Origin: Desulfosporosinus sp. FKB | GTDB taxonomy: Bacteria; Bacillota; Desulfitobacteriia; Desulfitobacteriales; Desulfitobacteriaceae | Assembly (NCBI RefSeq): GCF_002196705.1 | Contig: NZ_NADJ01000016.1 | Location: 62,001-126,000 of the forward strand | DNA: 64,000 nucleotides | Reading direction: 5' to 3' | Part shown: positions 1 through 8,877 of the stretch, piece by piece | Layout: each line of letters begins with the position of its first letter | How positions within the stretch are numbered: position 1 is the first letter of the stretch | Program-made: the position numbers and the translations under genes | Notes under the pieces: model-generated | What the model was told of the DNA's origin: nothing | What the model saw: the letters and a program-made list of their open reading frames with translations, nothing else | The model's database searches: none

Positions 1-114
1 CTGTTTTTCGCCTCTTAGGCTTCGTGAGATTATTTCTTCCCTTTTGACCGTAACAAAACCCAACTTTCCAAGTTGGTCTAATACATATTCTTTGAAACTT
101 TCGCTAACTGCCAC
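1..114 (-). CDS. TfoX N-terminal domain-like protein, 5' part only (runs off left edge)
   Basis: A GTG start at 112-114 is preceded by a GGAGG ribosome binding site, and 38 codons are visible before the window ends. The first 25 residues (S-E-S-F-K-E-Y-V-L-D-Q-L, then V-T-V-K-R) resemble the start of TfoX/Sxy N-terminal domain proteins. In that family the next residues are normally an M-F-G-G motif; here the frame continues E-E-I-I-S-R-S instead. The gene may be interrupted or divergent. The function of stand-alone TfoX-N proteins in Firmicutes is not established. The family call rests on a short stretch. Confidence 0.45.
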   Translation of the reverse strand, partial: MAVSESFKEYVLDQLGKLGFVTVKREEIISRSLRGEKQ

Positions 115-132
115 GATGTTCCTCCAGAATTA

Positions 133-363
133 TCAGGCCCTTCCCATGTCTTGATGTAGAAACTTAACATAACAACTCCGCTCCCTTGGCCCATCAAACT
201 CACAAAAGTAGAAATGGGCAACAGAGTTACCTTCAAGGTGTCGGTCTTTTGTGATGAATTTAATTATACCACCGTACCTAGACAAATTGTTGTTCAACGT
301 CTCCTGTTTTCGCTTATATAAGTAAAAATCCAGAACAACACGCCCTGGATTACATTCCCGCAA
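133..363 (-). CDS. small hypothetical protein
   Basis: This is a 76-residue reading frame just upstream of the TfoX-like gene and in the same direction, with an 18-bp gap, so the two could be cotranscribed. It has no signal peptide or membrane segment. The C-terminal part is mixed charged and aromatic with two cysteines. I do not recognise a family. It is kept because it ends directly before the well-formed start of the next gene, but coding status is uncertain. Confidence 0.35.
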   Translation of the reverse strand: MRECNPGRVVLDFYLYKRKQETLNNNLSRYGGIIKFITKDRHLEGNSVAHFYFCEFDGPRERSCYVKFLHQDMGRA

Positions 364-479
364 AGCCGTTTAGATTATTTGGTTTTCTGGCAGGTGGGGA
401 TTTTTCTTAGTCTTCCTCAAACAGTGGATGGTTGACCTGATTAGTAGATTCACGAAATTTGCTGCGAAGAAATTGATAT

Positions 480-1163
480 TTATTTCCTTCCAAAAAGAAC
501 TACAAAATTAAAATATTTATAAACGCAATCTACATCTAAGAAGCCACTATCCTTTATCCATTTCAGTTGGTCTGATAATGTTGACATTCTATCTAAATTT
601 GCTCTTTCATATGCTGATTGAATTTCTTCCTTTGACAAGCCGCTGCTTCCGACCTTATTTTTCCAATCGTTTTTGTACAACGATTCCATGAAGTGGGTTT
701 CCCCCAGAACTTGGTCTGCATTAATAAAAACCCCATCCTGATTTAAACTAGAATAGATATTTTGATATAACTGTTTTTTCTCATCACCAGATAAATGGTG
801 TATTGAAAGTGAGGAAATCACGACATCATACTTTCTATCGAATTTATGCTTGGTATAGTCATCAATTATGTACGTGATATTCTGATTAGCGACAAACCTT
901 TCTTTTGCCATATCTAACATTTTTTCAGACAGGTCAATCAAAGTCACAAATGCATCCGGATATTTCTCCAAAATGAAAGAAGATAATAAACCGGTTCCAG
1001 CACCAATGTCTAATATTTGGGGGTTTTTAGTTTTAGTTTCTGCGAGTGAAATTGCTATAAAATAGAAATCATCAAAACAGGGAATAAGCTTTTTTCTTTG
1101 CCCATCATACTGACTGGCATTTTCATCAAATTTAATTTTTACATCACTGCGTTCAAAACTCAT
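480..1163 (-). CDS. class I SAM-dependent methyltransferase
   Basis: A 227-residue soluble protein with the glycine-rich S-adenosylmethionine binding motif I (I-L-D-I-G-A-G-T-G, residues 50-58), an acidic motif II (T-L-I-D-L-S) about 20 residues later, and a D-V-V-I-S-S-L-S-I-H-H segment typical of motif IV in small-molecule methyltransferases. The length is normal for the family. The ATG is preceded by AGAAGGTG. The substrate cannot be told from the sequence. It stands alone, with no operon partner. Confidence 0.85.
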   Translation of the reverse strand: MSFERSDVKIKFDENASQYDGQRKKLIPCFDDFYFIAISLAETKTKNPQILDIGAGTGLLSSFILEKYPDAFVTLIDLSEKMLDMAKERFVANQNITYIIDDYTKHKFDRKYDVVISSLSIHHLSGDEKKQLYQNIYSSLNQDGVFINADQVLGETHFMESLYKNDWKNKVGSSGLSKEEIQSAYERANLDRMSTLSDQLKWIKDSGFLDVDCVYKYFNFVVLFGRK

Positions 1164-1467
1164 AGAGCACCTTCTTCACTTTTTTCTCATCTTAAACTTT
1201 ATATTATTTAAGAAAACCTAATTGTCATGATATTTTAAAAATAAAACGATAGTTTCTCTTTAGGAAACATTATATCATAAAAATAAACAAAAAGTAAAGA
1301 TTGTTTTAATTGGGGTATTCAAAAAGGGTAAATATGACCTGCTGAGCAACTCACATATCCCGATATGTCGAGCATCTAATCTGGCAGGCCAGCCTACACC
1401 AACCCGTAGACCGATTTCAAAGCCGCTAACATCCTTAATAGCCGAACCGGACGTTGCACTGGCATCG
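1164..1467. other. intergenic, no gene seen
   Basis: This AT-rich promoter side of the methyltransferase gene is followed near 1320 by a more GC-rich stretch that contains a short CATAT/ATATG inverted repeat. I see no open frame or known RNA here. Confidence 0.4.
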
Positions 1468-1896
1468 TTATGAGTTTGAATCTTCTTGTAGTTTAATCTT
1501 CAAATCAGCAAGATAAGTCTTTTGAATCTTTTCTAGGTCCCAAAATAAATGGGACATCATTCTTATTATTGGATTCTTAATCAGAATATTTTCCGTGAAA
1601 ATTACTTTTGTACCTCCCGTTTCGGTAGGAGAGAAATATCCTGTCCAGTGGCCAATAAACATTTTGTTTTCCAGGTCAAAAACGTATTTGTTGTTTTCGA
1701 CCTTTTCAACAAGAGTAAATTTCGTATAAGTTTTTTCATTATAGTACTCCAGCCAATGGTTCCCATCGGGATAAACTTCTATTTTCATAATATCTGAACG
1801 CCATTTATAATCCACATTATTAGTTACAACATTCCACACTGTCTTAACATCTGATTTAAAATACGCAGTAATTTCAGGCACTCTTATTTTTGGCAT
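1468..1896 (-). CDS. SRPBCC (polyketide cyclase/dehydrase-like) family protein
   Basis: A 142-residue protein with the pattern of START-like SRPBCC domains: an N-terminal strand (A-Y-F-K-S-D-V-K-T-V-W-N-V-V-T), a W-R-S-D motif, antiparallel strands through the middle and a long C-terminal helix (L-E-K-I-Q-K-T-Y-L-A-D-L-K). Such domains bind hydrophobic ligands; the ligand here is unknown. The chosen ATG at 1896 has a TTGGAG site 9 bases upstream. An earlier in-frame TTG would overlap that site. Monocistronic as far as can be seen. Confidence 0.7.
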   Translation of the reverse strand: MPKIRVPEITAYFKSDVKTVWNVVTNNVDYKWRSDIMKIEVYPDGNHWLEYYNEKTYTKFTLVEKVENNKYVFDLENKMFIGHWTGYFSPTETGGTKVIFTENILIKNPIIRMMSHLFWDLEKIQKTYLADLKIKLQEDSNS

Positions 1897-1963
1897 ATCG
1901 TAGATCTCCAATCCAAACTATTAAAACGCATCCCCTCAGCATCCCGGTTCAGTGAACGCCTTT

Positions 1964-2035
1964 GGATAGGTAAGGACATCCCGCTGGATTGTCTGTTAGG
2001 ATTTCTTTATCCAACGTTCTCCGGCTAAATAACTA
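1964..2035. repeat. dispersed repeat, copy 1
   Basis: This segment begins GGATAGGTAAGGACATC, then GGATTG-CTGTTA and a C-CAACG-CTCCGG block. It matches the segment at 25611-25663 in the same order and orientation. It may be a relic end of a mobile element. Its identity is unknown. Confidence 0.6.
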
Positions 2036-2212
2036 TCCCTGCTATACTGGATGGAATATTACCGGGTTGAGTTGTCCGCTAACTGTGAATTGGCGTCCGG
2101 GCCAGTTATAAATTTATAAAATCCGCAACAATTAACTTCTTAGTGACTTTATATTCTTCTATAATTTCCCTTCAACATCATAAAATTAATACAATAAAAC
2201 TAAATAGACCAG

Positions 2213-2530
2213 ACCGTAAAACGATCTGGCTGTAGTAGCCTGTCTGGGCAGGCTCATTCTCTTTACATAAATTACTAATGCATTATCCAGAAATTATCTT
2301 CACAGTCTCAAGGCCCCCTCGACACTGTGGTACATTTTATTAGCATATTTTGCCTGTTTTTCCCTAAAACATGTTCCCGTGTGCGTAGGTTGAAAAAAAT
2401 GCGCCCTGTTTTTGATCCAATTCCGAAAATTTGCAAACCCTACAACCCGTATGAATAGCGGATTTTTAATCTGTAAGTGTTTTCAAACTTGTAACCGTCT
2501 CAACGTGCCTGGAGTTGCCAAATCGGCTCG
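2213..2530. repeat. long dispersed repeat, copy A
   Basis: This roughly 300-bp degenerate segment shares three blocks in the same order with 28864-29150: a CCAGACC/TCTGG hairpin, a block around CACAGTCTCAAGG followed by ATTAGCATAT, and a block with GTAAGTGTTTTCAAACTTGT. No open frame is conserved between the copies. Together with copy 1 of the other repeat and the terminator it fills the gap between 1.9 and 2.7 kb. Confidence 0.6.
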
Positions 2531-2611
2531 GTAGAAAACACATTGAAACAATATAAAGAGTTCAAGTCCCCTTGCCTCGACTGTCTAATGACTCAATAAT
2601 TGATATAAATT

Positions 2612-2647
2612 AACAATGCACCTCCGCCTTATAGGGAGTGCATTGTT
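2612..2647 (-). terminator. terminator of the MATE gene
   Basis: The arms AACAATGCAC and GTGCATTGTT form a hairpin 40 bases after the MATE stop codon. It is followed on the minus strand by an AT-rich stretch. Confidence 0.6.
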
Positions 2648-2685
2648 TGAACTGAGGGTACAGGATAACTAACTTGATTTACTGA

Positions 2686-4035
2686 CTAGCATTGTTTGCT
2701 TTTATCTAGGACTATCAGCTCTTTGAATAACCAGCTTCCGGTAAGAATAAACGCTGTAAAATCAGCAAATGGTCCAGCAATGATCACGCCATGAAGATTT
2801 AAAAATAAGGGAAGAATTAAGACGGCGGGAATAAAGATTATGAATTGCCTGGAAAGGCTTAACAAAGCCGCAGGTCTTGGTCGTCCCACAGACATAAAAT
2901 AGTTGGAACCTACAACTTGAAATCCGAGCACAGGGAGCATGATTAAAAATACGCGCATTGCGTATACTGTAAAATTAATTAGCCGAGCGTCATTACTATT
3001 AAAAAGGCTCACGATTTCTTGAGGGAAGATTTCAACAAGAATGAAGCCTAGAATGCATATAAAGCTAGCGCCTAAAATGGCCAGTTTTAGAGCTTCTTTT
3101 ACCCGGTCCAGTTTTTTCGCCCCATAATTATATCCGATTACCGGTTGAGCGCCTTGGTTTATTCCGAACAACGGCATGAGTACCAAAGCTTGTATGCTCG
3201 TTACAATACCCATTCCGGAAATAGCCATATCCCCCCCATAATACAATAAGCTTTTATTGAGAATTACATTCACTAAACTCGTGGCCATTTCCATGGCAAA
3301 TTGCGCGGAACCAAGGGCAACAATCCTGCTTACAACTTTTATATTGGGCAAAAGGTATTTTTTATGAATTTTTAATGAACTCTTTCCGAAAAAGAAGTAG
3401 TGGAGAACCCAGACGCCGGATAAGCCTTGCGCTATAACGGTGGCCAGAGCCGAACCTCTAATGCCCATCTTAAAGCCGAAAATCAAGATTGGGCAAAGAA
3501 TAGCGTTTAAAATCGCACCCATTAGCATAGTCATCATGGCTACCTTGGGATTGCCTTCGCCCCGAATAAAATTATTCAAACCAAACCCTAAACTTTGCAG
3601 AACTGTGCCGTATAAAATTATTTGAAAGTAGGCTTTCGCATAAGGGAGTACTTCATTGCTTGAACCAAATAATTTAAGCAACGGATCCAAGAAGATCAGC
3701 CCTAAGACCGTAATTATCACTGAAATAATGATAAGCAAGCTAAACGCATTTCCCAGGATATGTTCCGCCTCATCTTTTTTGCCCTCACCAAGTTTTATCG
3801 ATACCAGAGAGTTTGCTCCGATACTAGTAAGTAATACAAATGCTATCATCACAAGTTGTAAGGGAAAGCAAATTGTAATTCCGGCAATACCTAAGGCACC
3901 TGCACTGTTTCCGACGAAAATTCTATCGATAACGTTATATAAGGACATAACCATCATCCCCACAATTGCAGGAATGGAAAACTTCAGTAAAAGGCTGATA
4001 ATCTCTTTTTCTCCTAGTTGTTGTGAATGTTCCAT
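2686..4035 (-). CDS. MATE family multidrug efflux transporter
   Basis: A 449-residue integral membrane protein with about 12 hydrophobic segments and the MATE pattern: an N-terminal helix with F-S-I-P-A-I-V-G, then N-V-I-D-R-I-F-V-G, and in the second half G-I-N-Q-G-A-Q-P-V-I-G-Y-N-Y-G-A. This matches the Na+- or H+-coupled drug exporters of the MepA/NorM type. The ATG at 4035 has AAGGAGG 8 bases upstream; an upstream in-frame TTG lies inside that site and is rejected. It lies 150 bp downstream of the RND gene in the same direction and belongs to an efflux cluster. The substrate is unknown. Confidence 0.9.
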   Translation of the reverse strand: MEHSQQLGEKEIISLLLKFSIPAIVGMMVMSLYNVIDRIFVGNSAGALGIAGITICFPLQLVMIAFVLLTSIGANSLVSIKLGEGKKDEAEHILGNAFSLLIIISVIITVLGLIFLDPLLKLFGSSNEVLPYAKAYFQIILYGTVLQSLGFGLNNFIRGEGNPKVAMMTMLMGAILNAILCPILIFGFKMGIRGSALATVIAQGLSGVWVLHYFFFGKSSLKIHKKYLLPNIKVVSRIVALGSAQFAMEMATSLVNVILNKSLLYYGGDMAISGMGIVTSIQALVLMPLFGINQGAQPVIGYNYGAKKLDRVKEALKLAILGASFICILGFILVEIFPQEIVSLFNSNDARLINFTVYAMRVFLIMLPVLGFQVVGSNYFMSVGRPRPAALLSLSRQFIIFIPAVLILPLFLNLHGVIIAGPFADFTAFILTGSWLFKELIVLDKSKQC

Positions 4036-4185
4036 ATTCTCTTTGCCTCCTTCCAGCAAATATCTTTATTTCAGGCACTTCGCTAATAAACATACTTTTA
4101 GATAAAAAGCCCAATAGGAAGAAAAAACGCAAATTATTGAGCTTTCCCCCACGGGCTTTCATTTCCATTATATTTACTATGTGCC

Positions 4186-7100
4186 TTAATTACTTAATAA
4201 ATCTTCAGTAACTGCAACCGACCTTTTCTTCCTCATAAATTTACCTTTTAAATCGTCCAACAGAGTATACACCACTGGCACTACGACAAGTGTTAAAAAG
4301 GTTGAGGTAATTAAGCCACCAATGATTGTGTAAGCCATAGGTGCGCGAGACTCCGATCCCGTTCCTGTCGAGATGGCGGTAGGAAGCATACCAAAAATCA
4401 TTGCCAAAGTTGTCATAATGATCGGTCGTAACCGCGTTGTCCCAGCCTGAAGTATTGCCTCGTTCCGTTCTGTTCCCGCCGCCCGACTTTGTTTTGTAAA
4501 GTCAATGAGCAAAATAGCATTCTTTGTAACCAAGCCCATCAGCATAATCACCCCAATAAAAGCCATCATGCTTAGGTTGCTGTGGGAAAGGTATAATCCC
4601 AGAATTGCTCCAATAATCGCAAAGGGTAACGAAAATAAGATGGCAAATGGGTCCATAAAACTTTCGAATTGGGCGGCTAAAATCAGGAAGATGAATAAGA
4701 TCCCCATTAACAAGGCTGTAACTAAGCCGGAAAGACTCTCCGCCATCATTTCTTGAGAACCAGCGGCAGATTGGCTTACCCCAACCGGCATTTTTACTTT
4801 GCTGTTCAAGGCGTTGTTAAACTGAGTATTAAATGTTCCCGTGGAAACTCCGACGAGATTTGCAGACAACTCAATTTCTCTTTCCTTATCGTAGCGATTA
4901 ATCGTCGTCGATCCAGTGCTAAAAACTGTTTTTGTCACCTGATCAAGAGGAACCAGTCCGTTCGTCCCTTGTACATAAATATCTTTTAGGTTGTCTAAGT
5001 CCTTTCTTTGATTGTCCTGCAGCAAGACCTTGACATTATACCGATCTTTTTGTGTTTCATAATGAGTTGCAACCGTTCCGTTAAATAGTGTTTGTAAGGT
5101 ATTGGCAACATCAGAGGGACTAACACCCAAATCCGCTGCTCGATCACGATCGACGTCAATTTTTGCTTCCGGCTTTCCCGCTTGATAATCCATACTGACA
5201 TCAACTGCACCCGGTGTCTCTTTTAAAATTTTTTCCGCTTTTTGAGAATAGGCTAAAAGCTGGTTAAAGTCATTTCCTTTAAAATGCAGCTGGACATCCT
5301 TACCCGACATAACACTCGACCCTGCGGTAATCGATAAGCTAATTCCGGGGATTTTGTTCAATTCCGTACGGATCTGATTTCCAATAGAGCTTAAACTTTC
5401 ATTTGTTTTGCGGTGGTTTTTATCCGGAAATTTTGCTGTTATATCAATTTTACTTGAAGTCACCGTAGTATACAGGTACTGAAGTTCAGAATTCTTGTTA
5501 AGAATTGCTTCCATTTCCTTATAAGTCTTGTCTGCTCCGTCCAGGGTTGTGCCTCCGTCGAGATCCGCTTCAATCGTGACTTTCCCATTGTCAGTTGACT
5601 CCATTAAACTCATTCCTAACCCAGAAAGAAGAGTCAGACTGGCGAAGAACAAGGCGAAAGCAATAATAATAGTTTTTCCCCGGTGACGCAGGGCTACCTT
5701 AAGTATCCGTGAATATACTCCGGCCAGTTTTTCAAAGGATTCGTTGAACCATAATAAAAACCGCCCCAGCGGTCCTGGCTTCTTATTTTGGGGGGCACCT
5801 TCGTTAAGATACTTTGAAGATAGCATTGGCACTAAAGTAAAGGAGACAAATAAGGAAACCAATACACTGGCTGCAACGGTAAGTCCAAACTGCTTAAAGT
5901 AGGCGCCAATCATCCCCGTAACCAGTGAAATCGGAAGAAAAACGGAAACAATGGTAAACGTAGTCGCCATAACTGCAAGCCCAATCTCGCTTGTCCCGTC
6001 CTTAGCGGCTTGAATTGGAGATTTTCCCATCTTTAGATGACGGACTATATTTTCTATCACCACAATAGCATCGTCAATCAATAGTCCAACCGCCAAGGAA
6101 AGTCCCATCAAAGACATGGTGTTCAGAGAGAAATTCATGATTCGCATCGCCGCAAAGGTCGTAATAATTGATGTTGGCAAGGCTACGGCACTAATCGCCG
6201 TGCTTCCCCAGTTCCGAAGAAAGAGGAAAACAACAATAATCGCTAGGGCACAGCCCTCAATGATCGTCTTCTTAACTTCATTGACCGAATCCTGAATCGT
6301 CAGGGAGTTATCATCCACTATTTCTATTTTTACGCCTTTAGGCACGGACCCTTGAAGTTTAGATATTTCCTTTTTTAAATCGCTGGCAACCTGGGTCGTA
6401 TTTTCACCCGATTGTTTGACTATGTCGATACCGATTGCTTCAGCACCCTTGTAATAAGATAAGCTGTCCCTATCTTCGATACCGTCTTCAACTTGAGCAA
6501 TATCACCAATTCGTATTTCTGTCCCGTTGCGGTTGGCCACTAATACATTCCGGAAATCATCAACTTCCTTTATTGGGCTGGTGGTCCTTAAAGTGACTTC
6601 CTTGTCCCCGTTGGATAGACTCCCGGTCGACATATCCACATTATCTTTTCCCAGGCTTGCCGTGACTTGGGAAGCTGTCAGATTCAGAGCAGTCATCTTT
6701 TGATTATCGAGTTTGATATGGATTTCCCGTGTTTGGGTTCCGTAGGATGTGATCGAGCCAACGCCGTTAACCGTATTCAATTGTTTGGTGATATCATCGA
6801 CAATCTGAGACAAATCTCTGTTGGGCAAGGGACCAGTCACGACCAGTGATAGTATCGGTTGTGAATTCATATCAAATTTTTGTATGACAGGTTCGTCAAT
6901 ATCTTGCGGCAAACTGCCCCGGATACCGCTGATCTTATCTTTGACATCCTGAGCCGCCACATCAATAGACTTACCTGAGTTAAACTCTATCGTGGTCTGG
7001 GATCGGCCTTCATTAATGGTGGAAGTAATATGTTTAACACCGGAAATCTGTCCGACAGCTTCTTCAACTTTTTTTGTAACGTTCGATTCCAATTGTTCTG

Positions 7101-7266
7101 CGGAAACTCCCGACTCGGTAATGGAAATACTCACCATAGGAATATCTGTCTGAGGATACTGATCAATAGGTAATCCCAAATAACTAACAGCCCCCACTGC
7201 AAGCAGGGCTATAATAACTACAACGGCGAACACAGGCCTTTTAATGCTGAGGTTAGCTAAAAACAT
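4186..7266 (-). CDS. RND efflux pump, inner membrane transporter (HAE1/AcrB type)
   Basis: A 1026-residue protein of full family length. It has the classic RND start (first helix near residues 10-30), two large extracytoplasmic domains and 12 transmembrane helices. The helix 4 motif G-L-L-I-D-D-A-I-V-V-I-E-N-I carries the proton-relay aspartate pair. A second-half motif M-G-L-V-T-K-N-A-I-L-L-I-D-F is also typical. It would export drugs or lipophilic compounds using the proton gradient. The ATG has GGGAGG 9 bases upstream and begins 15 bp after the membrane fusion gene, so the two form an operon. No outer membrane factor is present, as expected for a monoderm. Confidence 0.93.
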   Translation of the reverse strand: MFLANLSIKRPVFAVVVIIALLAVGAVSYLGLPIDQYPQTDIPMVSISITESGVSAEQLESNVTKKVEEAVGQISGVKHITSTINEGRSQTTIEFNSGKSIDVAAQDVKDKISGIRGSLPQDIDEPVIQKFDMNSQPILSLVVTGPLPNRDLSQIVDDITKQLNTVNGVGSITSYGTQTREIHIKLDNQKMTALNLTASQVTASLGKDNVDMSTGSLSNGDKEVTLRTTSPIKEVDDFRNVLVANRNGTEIRIGDIAQVEDGIEDRDSLSYYKGAEAIGIDIVKQSGENTTQVASDLKKEISKLQGSVPKGVKIEIVDDNSLTIQDSVNEVKKTIIEGCALAIIVVFLFLRNWGSTAISAVALPTSIITTFAAMRIMNFSLNTMSLMGLSLAVGLLIDDAIVVIENIVRHLKMGKSPIQAAKDGTSEIGLAVMATTFTIVSVFLPISLVTGMIGAYFKQFGLTVAASVLVSLFVSFTLVPMLSSKYLNEGAPQNKKPGPLGRFLLWFNESFEKLAGVYSRILKVALRHRGKTIIIAFALFFASLTLLSGLGMSLMESTDNGKVTIEADLDGGTTLDGADKTYKEMEAILNKNSELQYLYTTVTSSKIDITAKFPDKNHRKTNESLSSIGNQIRTELNKIPGISLSITAGSSVMSGKDVQLHFKGNDFNQLLAYSQKAEKILKETPGAVDVSMDYQAGKPEAKIDVDRDRAADLGVSPSDVANTLQTLFNGTVATHYETQKDRYNVKVLLQDNQRKDLDNLKDIYVQGTNGLVPLDQVTKTVFSTGSTTINRYDKEREIELSANLVGVSTGTFNTQFNNALNSKVKMPVGVSQSAAGSQEMMAESLSGLVTALLMGILFIFLILAAQFESFMDPFAILFSLPFAIIGAILGLYLSHSNLSMMAFIGVIMLMGLVTKNAILLIDFTKQSRAAGTERNEAILQAGTTRLRPIIMTTLAMIFGMLPTAISTGTGSESRAPMAYTIIGGLITSTFLTLVVVPVVYTLLDDLKGKFMRKKRSVAVTEDLLSN

Positions 7267-7281
7267 AAGTCAAAACCCTCC

Positions 7282-8466
7282 CTATTTAGAAACTACTGCA
7301 ACCGCATCGCCATCCTGCAGTGTATTGACATTGGTGGTAATTACGCTGTCCCCATCATTTAAGCCATTTTTGATCTCTACTAATCCATTGGCAATTTGGC
7401 CGATACTTACGATGTGTTCCCGGGCGGTCCCTTTGTCATTGACAAAAACCGAATAATCCCCTGCCGATCCAATCAAAGCATCAGTAGGTACAGCCAACAT
7501 TTCTTTCTTCTGCCCACCGACTATAGTTACAGTACCATACATTCCAGGTTTTAGAGACTGATCCTGATTGCTAAGTTCGATTTTACATTCAAAAACCCGT
7601 GAAGTCGTATCCGCAGATAATTCTATCCTTTTAACAACTCCATCATATTCTTTGCTATTGTCCTCTCCAACCATGACTTTTACGGTCTGGCCAACTTTAA
7701 CAGAGCTCAAATCGTTTTGGGGGACAGCAATAACAGCATAGATCGGGGATATGTCTTTCACCTTTCCAAAAGTTGAACCAATGTTGGCATATTGACCTAA
7801 ATCCACATTTTTTTCATCCATCACCCCGGAAATGGGGGCGGTGATCGTTGTATTAGCCAGCGATTCTTGGAGATTCGTCAACTCAATCTGGGCCGTATTA
7901 ATTGTGGCCTTTGTTGACTCTAAATCATACTGAGCATTTTTAAGCTTCGTGTCAGCTGACTCTAGATCAGTCTTGGAAGCCGCACCTTGATCATAAAGAG
8001 CCTTAGTTCGATCATACGAACGCTGTGCATCATCTAAAGTCAGCTGATTTTTTTCCAGAGTTATTTGGGAACTGGTTAAAGTACTTTGTGAAGTGGCAAT
8101 ATTATTTTTAATATCTTGATCGTCCAGTTTTACTAAGGGAGTTCCTTGGGTTACATGGTCACCATTCTTAAACATGACTTGAACGACTTTGCCACTGACT
8201 TTGTTACTCACAATTCCCTCTTGTGAAGCTTGTAGGGAAACTTTGTATGTAAGCGTTATATCTTTTTCGGTCTTTTTTACCTGATATACTTTAACAGAAA
8301 CTTTAGTGGCTGTGGGAGTGGACACTGTCATACTGTTAGGTTTCTTTCCTTTAGAAATTGTGAATCCAATAATTAAAGCGAGTATAATAACAATTACTGG
8401 AATTACTTTTCTTTTACTTATTTTTGTTATTTTAGCTATCCTTGATTGTTTGAGTCTTATGAACAT
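7282..8466 (-). CDS. efflux RND periplasmic adaptor (membrane fusion protein)
   Basis: About 394 residues with an N-terminal signal-anchor helix, a lipoyl-like half motif (G-K-V-V-Q-V-M-F-K-N-G-D-H-V), a long coiled-coil hairpin of roughly 80 residues, the second lipoyl half (I-T-A-P-I-S-G-V-M-D-E-K), and beta-barrel and membrane-proximal domains. This is the HlyD/AcrA family architecture, partner to the downstream RND pump. Two in-frame ATGs exist. The one at 8466 is 9 bases from AGGGGG and is preferred over 8475, which abuts it. The leader upstream holds an IS-like hairpin group and a recombinase relic. Confidence 0.9.
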   Translation of the reverse strand: MFIRLKQSRIAKITKISKRKVIPVIVIILALIIGFTISKGKKPNSMTVSTPTATKVSVKVYQVKKTEKDITLTYKVSLQASQEGIVSNKVSGKVVQVMFKNGDHVTQGTPLVKLDDQDIKNNIATSQSTLTSSQITLEKNQLTLDDAQRSYDRTKALYDQGAASKTDLESADTKLKNAQYDLESTKATINTAQIELTNLQESLANTTITAPISGVMDEKNVDLGQYANIGSTFGKVKDISPIYAVIAVPQNDLSSVKVGQTVKVMVGEDNSKEYDGVVKRIELSADTTSRVFECKIELSNQDQSLKPGMYGTVTIVGGQKKEMLAVPTDALIGSAGDYSVFVNDKGTAREHIVSIGQIANGLVEIKNGLNDGDSVITTNVNTLQDGDAVAVVSK

Positions 8467-8585
8467 CTTAATCATCCCCCTAGTCTCTCTTCATATTTGT
8501 TACCGAATAACAACCCCTTCAAAATCCCCTTATCCTTAGGTACATTTTTAGAATCCTCCTTTTATTATTTATCCAGTTTTTAAGA

Positions 8586-8678
8586 CCCCCACTTCTTGTA
8601 AGTGGGGGTGGGTCCTTCGTTAACTTCAGGTGGGGTAGAGTCCCCATCTGAAGCCCCGATGTTCAGCTTTAGCTGAAC
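8586..8678. mobile_element. cluster of three hairpins, possible IS200/IS605-type end or derived miniature element
   Basis: There are three successive perfect or near-perfect hairpins: CCCCCACTT/AAGTGGGGG (8586-8608), CTTCAGGTGGGG/CCCCATCTGAAG (8624-8653) and GTTCAGCT/AGCTGAAC (8661-8678). Subterminal hairpins of this kind are typical of IS200/IS605 elements. No transposase remains, so the family assignment is inference. Confidence 0.45.
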
Positions 8679-8712
8679 GAGCTCACTGCTCCCTCCGAAG
8701 AATGTTGTGGAT

Positions 8713-8790
8713 TCCGTCTACTTCAAGACCTTTAGATATTCTAGGAACCCCCAAGCCCGAAAGATAGTCTTGCGAACCCCTTCACATACG
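8713..8790 (-). pseudogene. relic of a large serine recombinase gene
   Basis: About 75 bases match 13367-13440 inside the recombinase gene at 12.4-14.0 kb, at roughly three quarters identity. They encode the region L-S-x-G-L-G-x-x-R-I-x-K-G-L-E-V-D of the recombinase domain. There is no intact frame around it. The relic sits between a probable promoter and the efflux operon. Confidence 0.6.
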
Positions 8791-8809
8791 TGTATTATGA
8801 TACGGCATA

Positions 8810-8829
8810 AATCTAAACCGAATCTAAAC
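8810..8829 (-). promoter_or_regulatory. probable response-regulator binding site of the efflux promoter
   Basis: Two copies of AATCTAAAC are spaced 11 bp start to start, one helical turn, as is usual for OmpR/PhoB-type regulators. The same arrangement occurs at 10626-10645 before the regulator gene. A CATAAT-like -10 box lies just downstream on the minus strand near 8794. Confidence 0.55.
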
Positions 8830-8836
8830 AAAAAGA

Positions 8837-8862
8837 ACCGCCGTGAAAAATCACGATGGCTC
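8837..8862 (-). terminator. terminator of the histidine kinase operon
   Basis: On the minus strand, CCATCGTGA and TCACGGCGG arms form a hairpin directly after the kinase stop codon, followed by TTCTTTTTG. Confidence 0.6.
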
Positions 8863-8877
8863 ATGCTTGTTAATTCT

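Noticed and set aside
2545-2575. A GTTCAAGTCC stretch resembling a tRNA T-arm
   Set aside because: The flanks do not pair into a T stem or acceptor stem and no rest of a tRNA is present.
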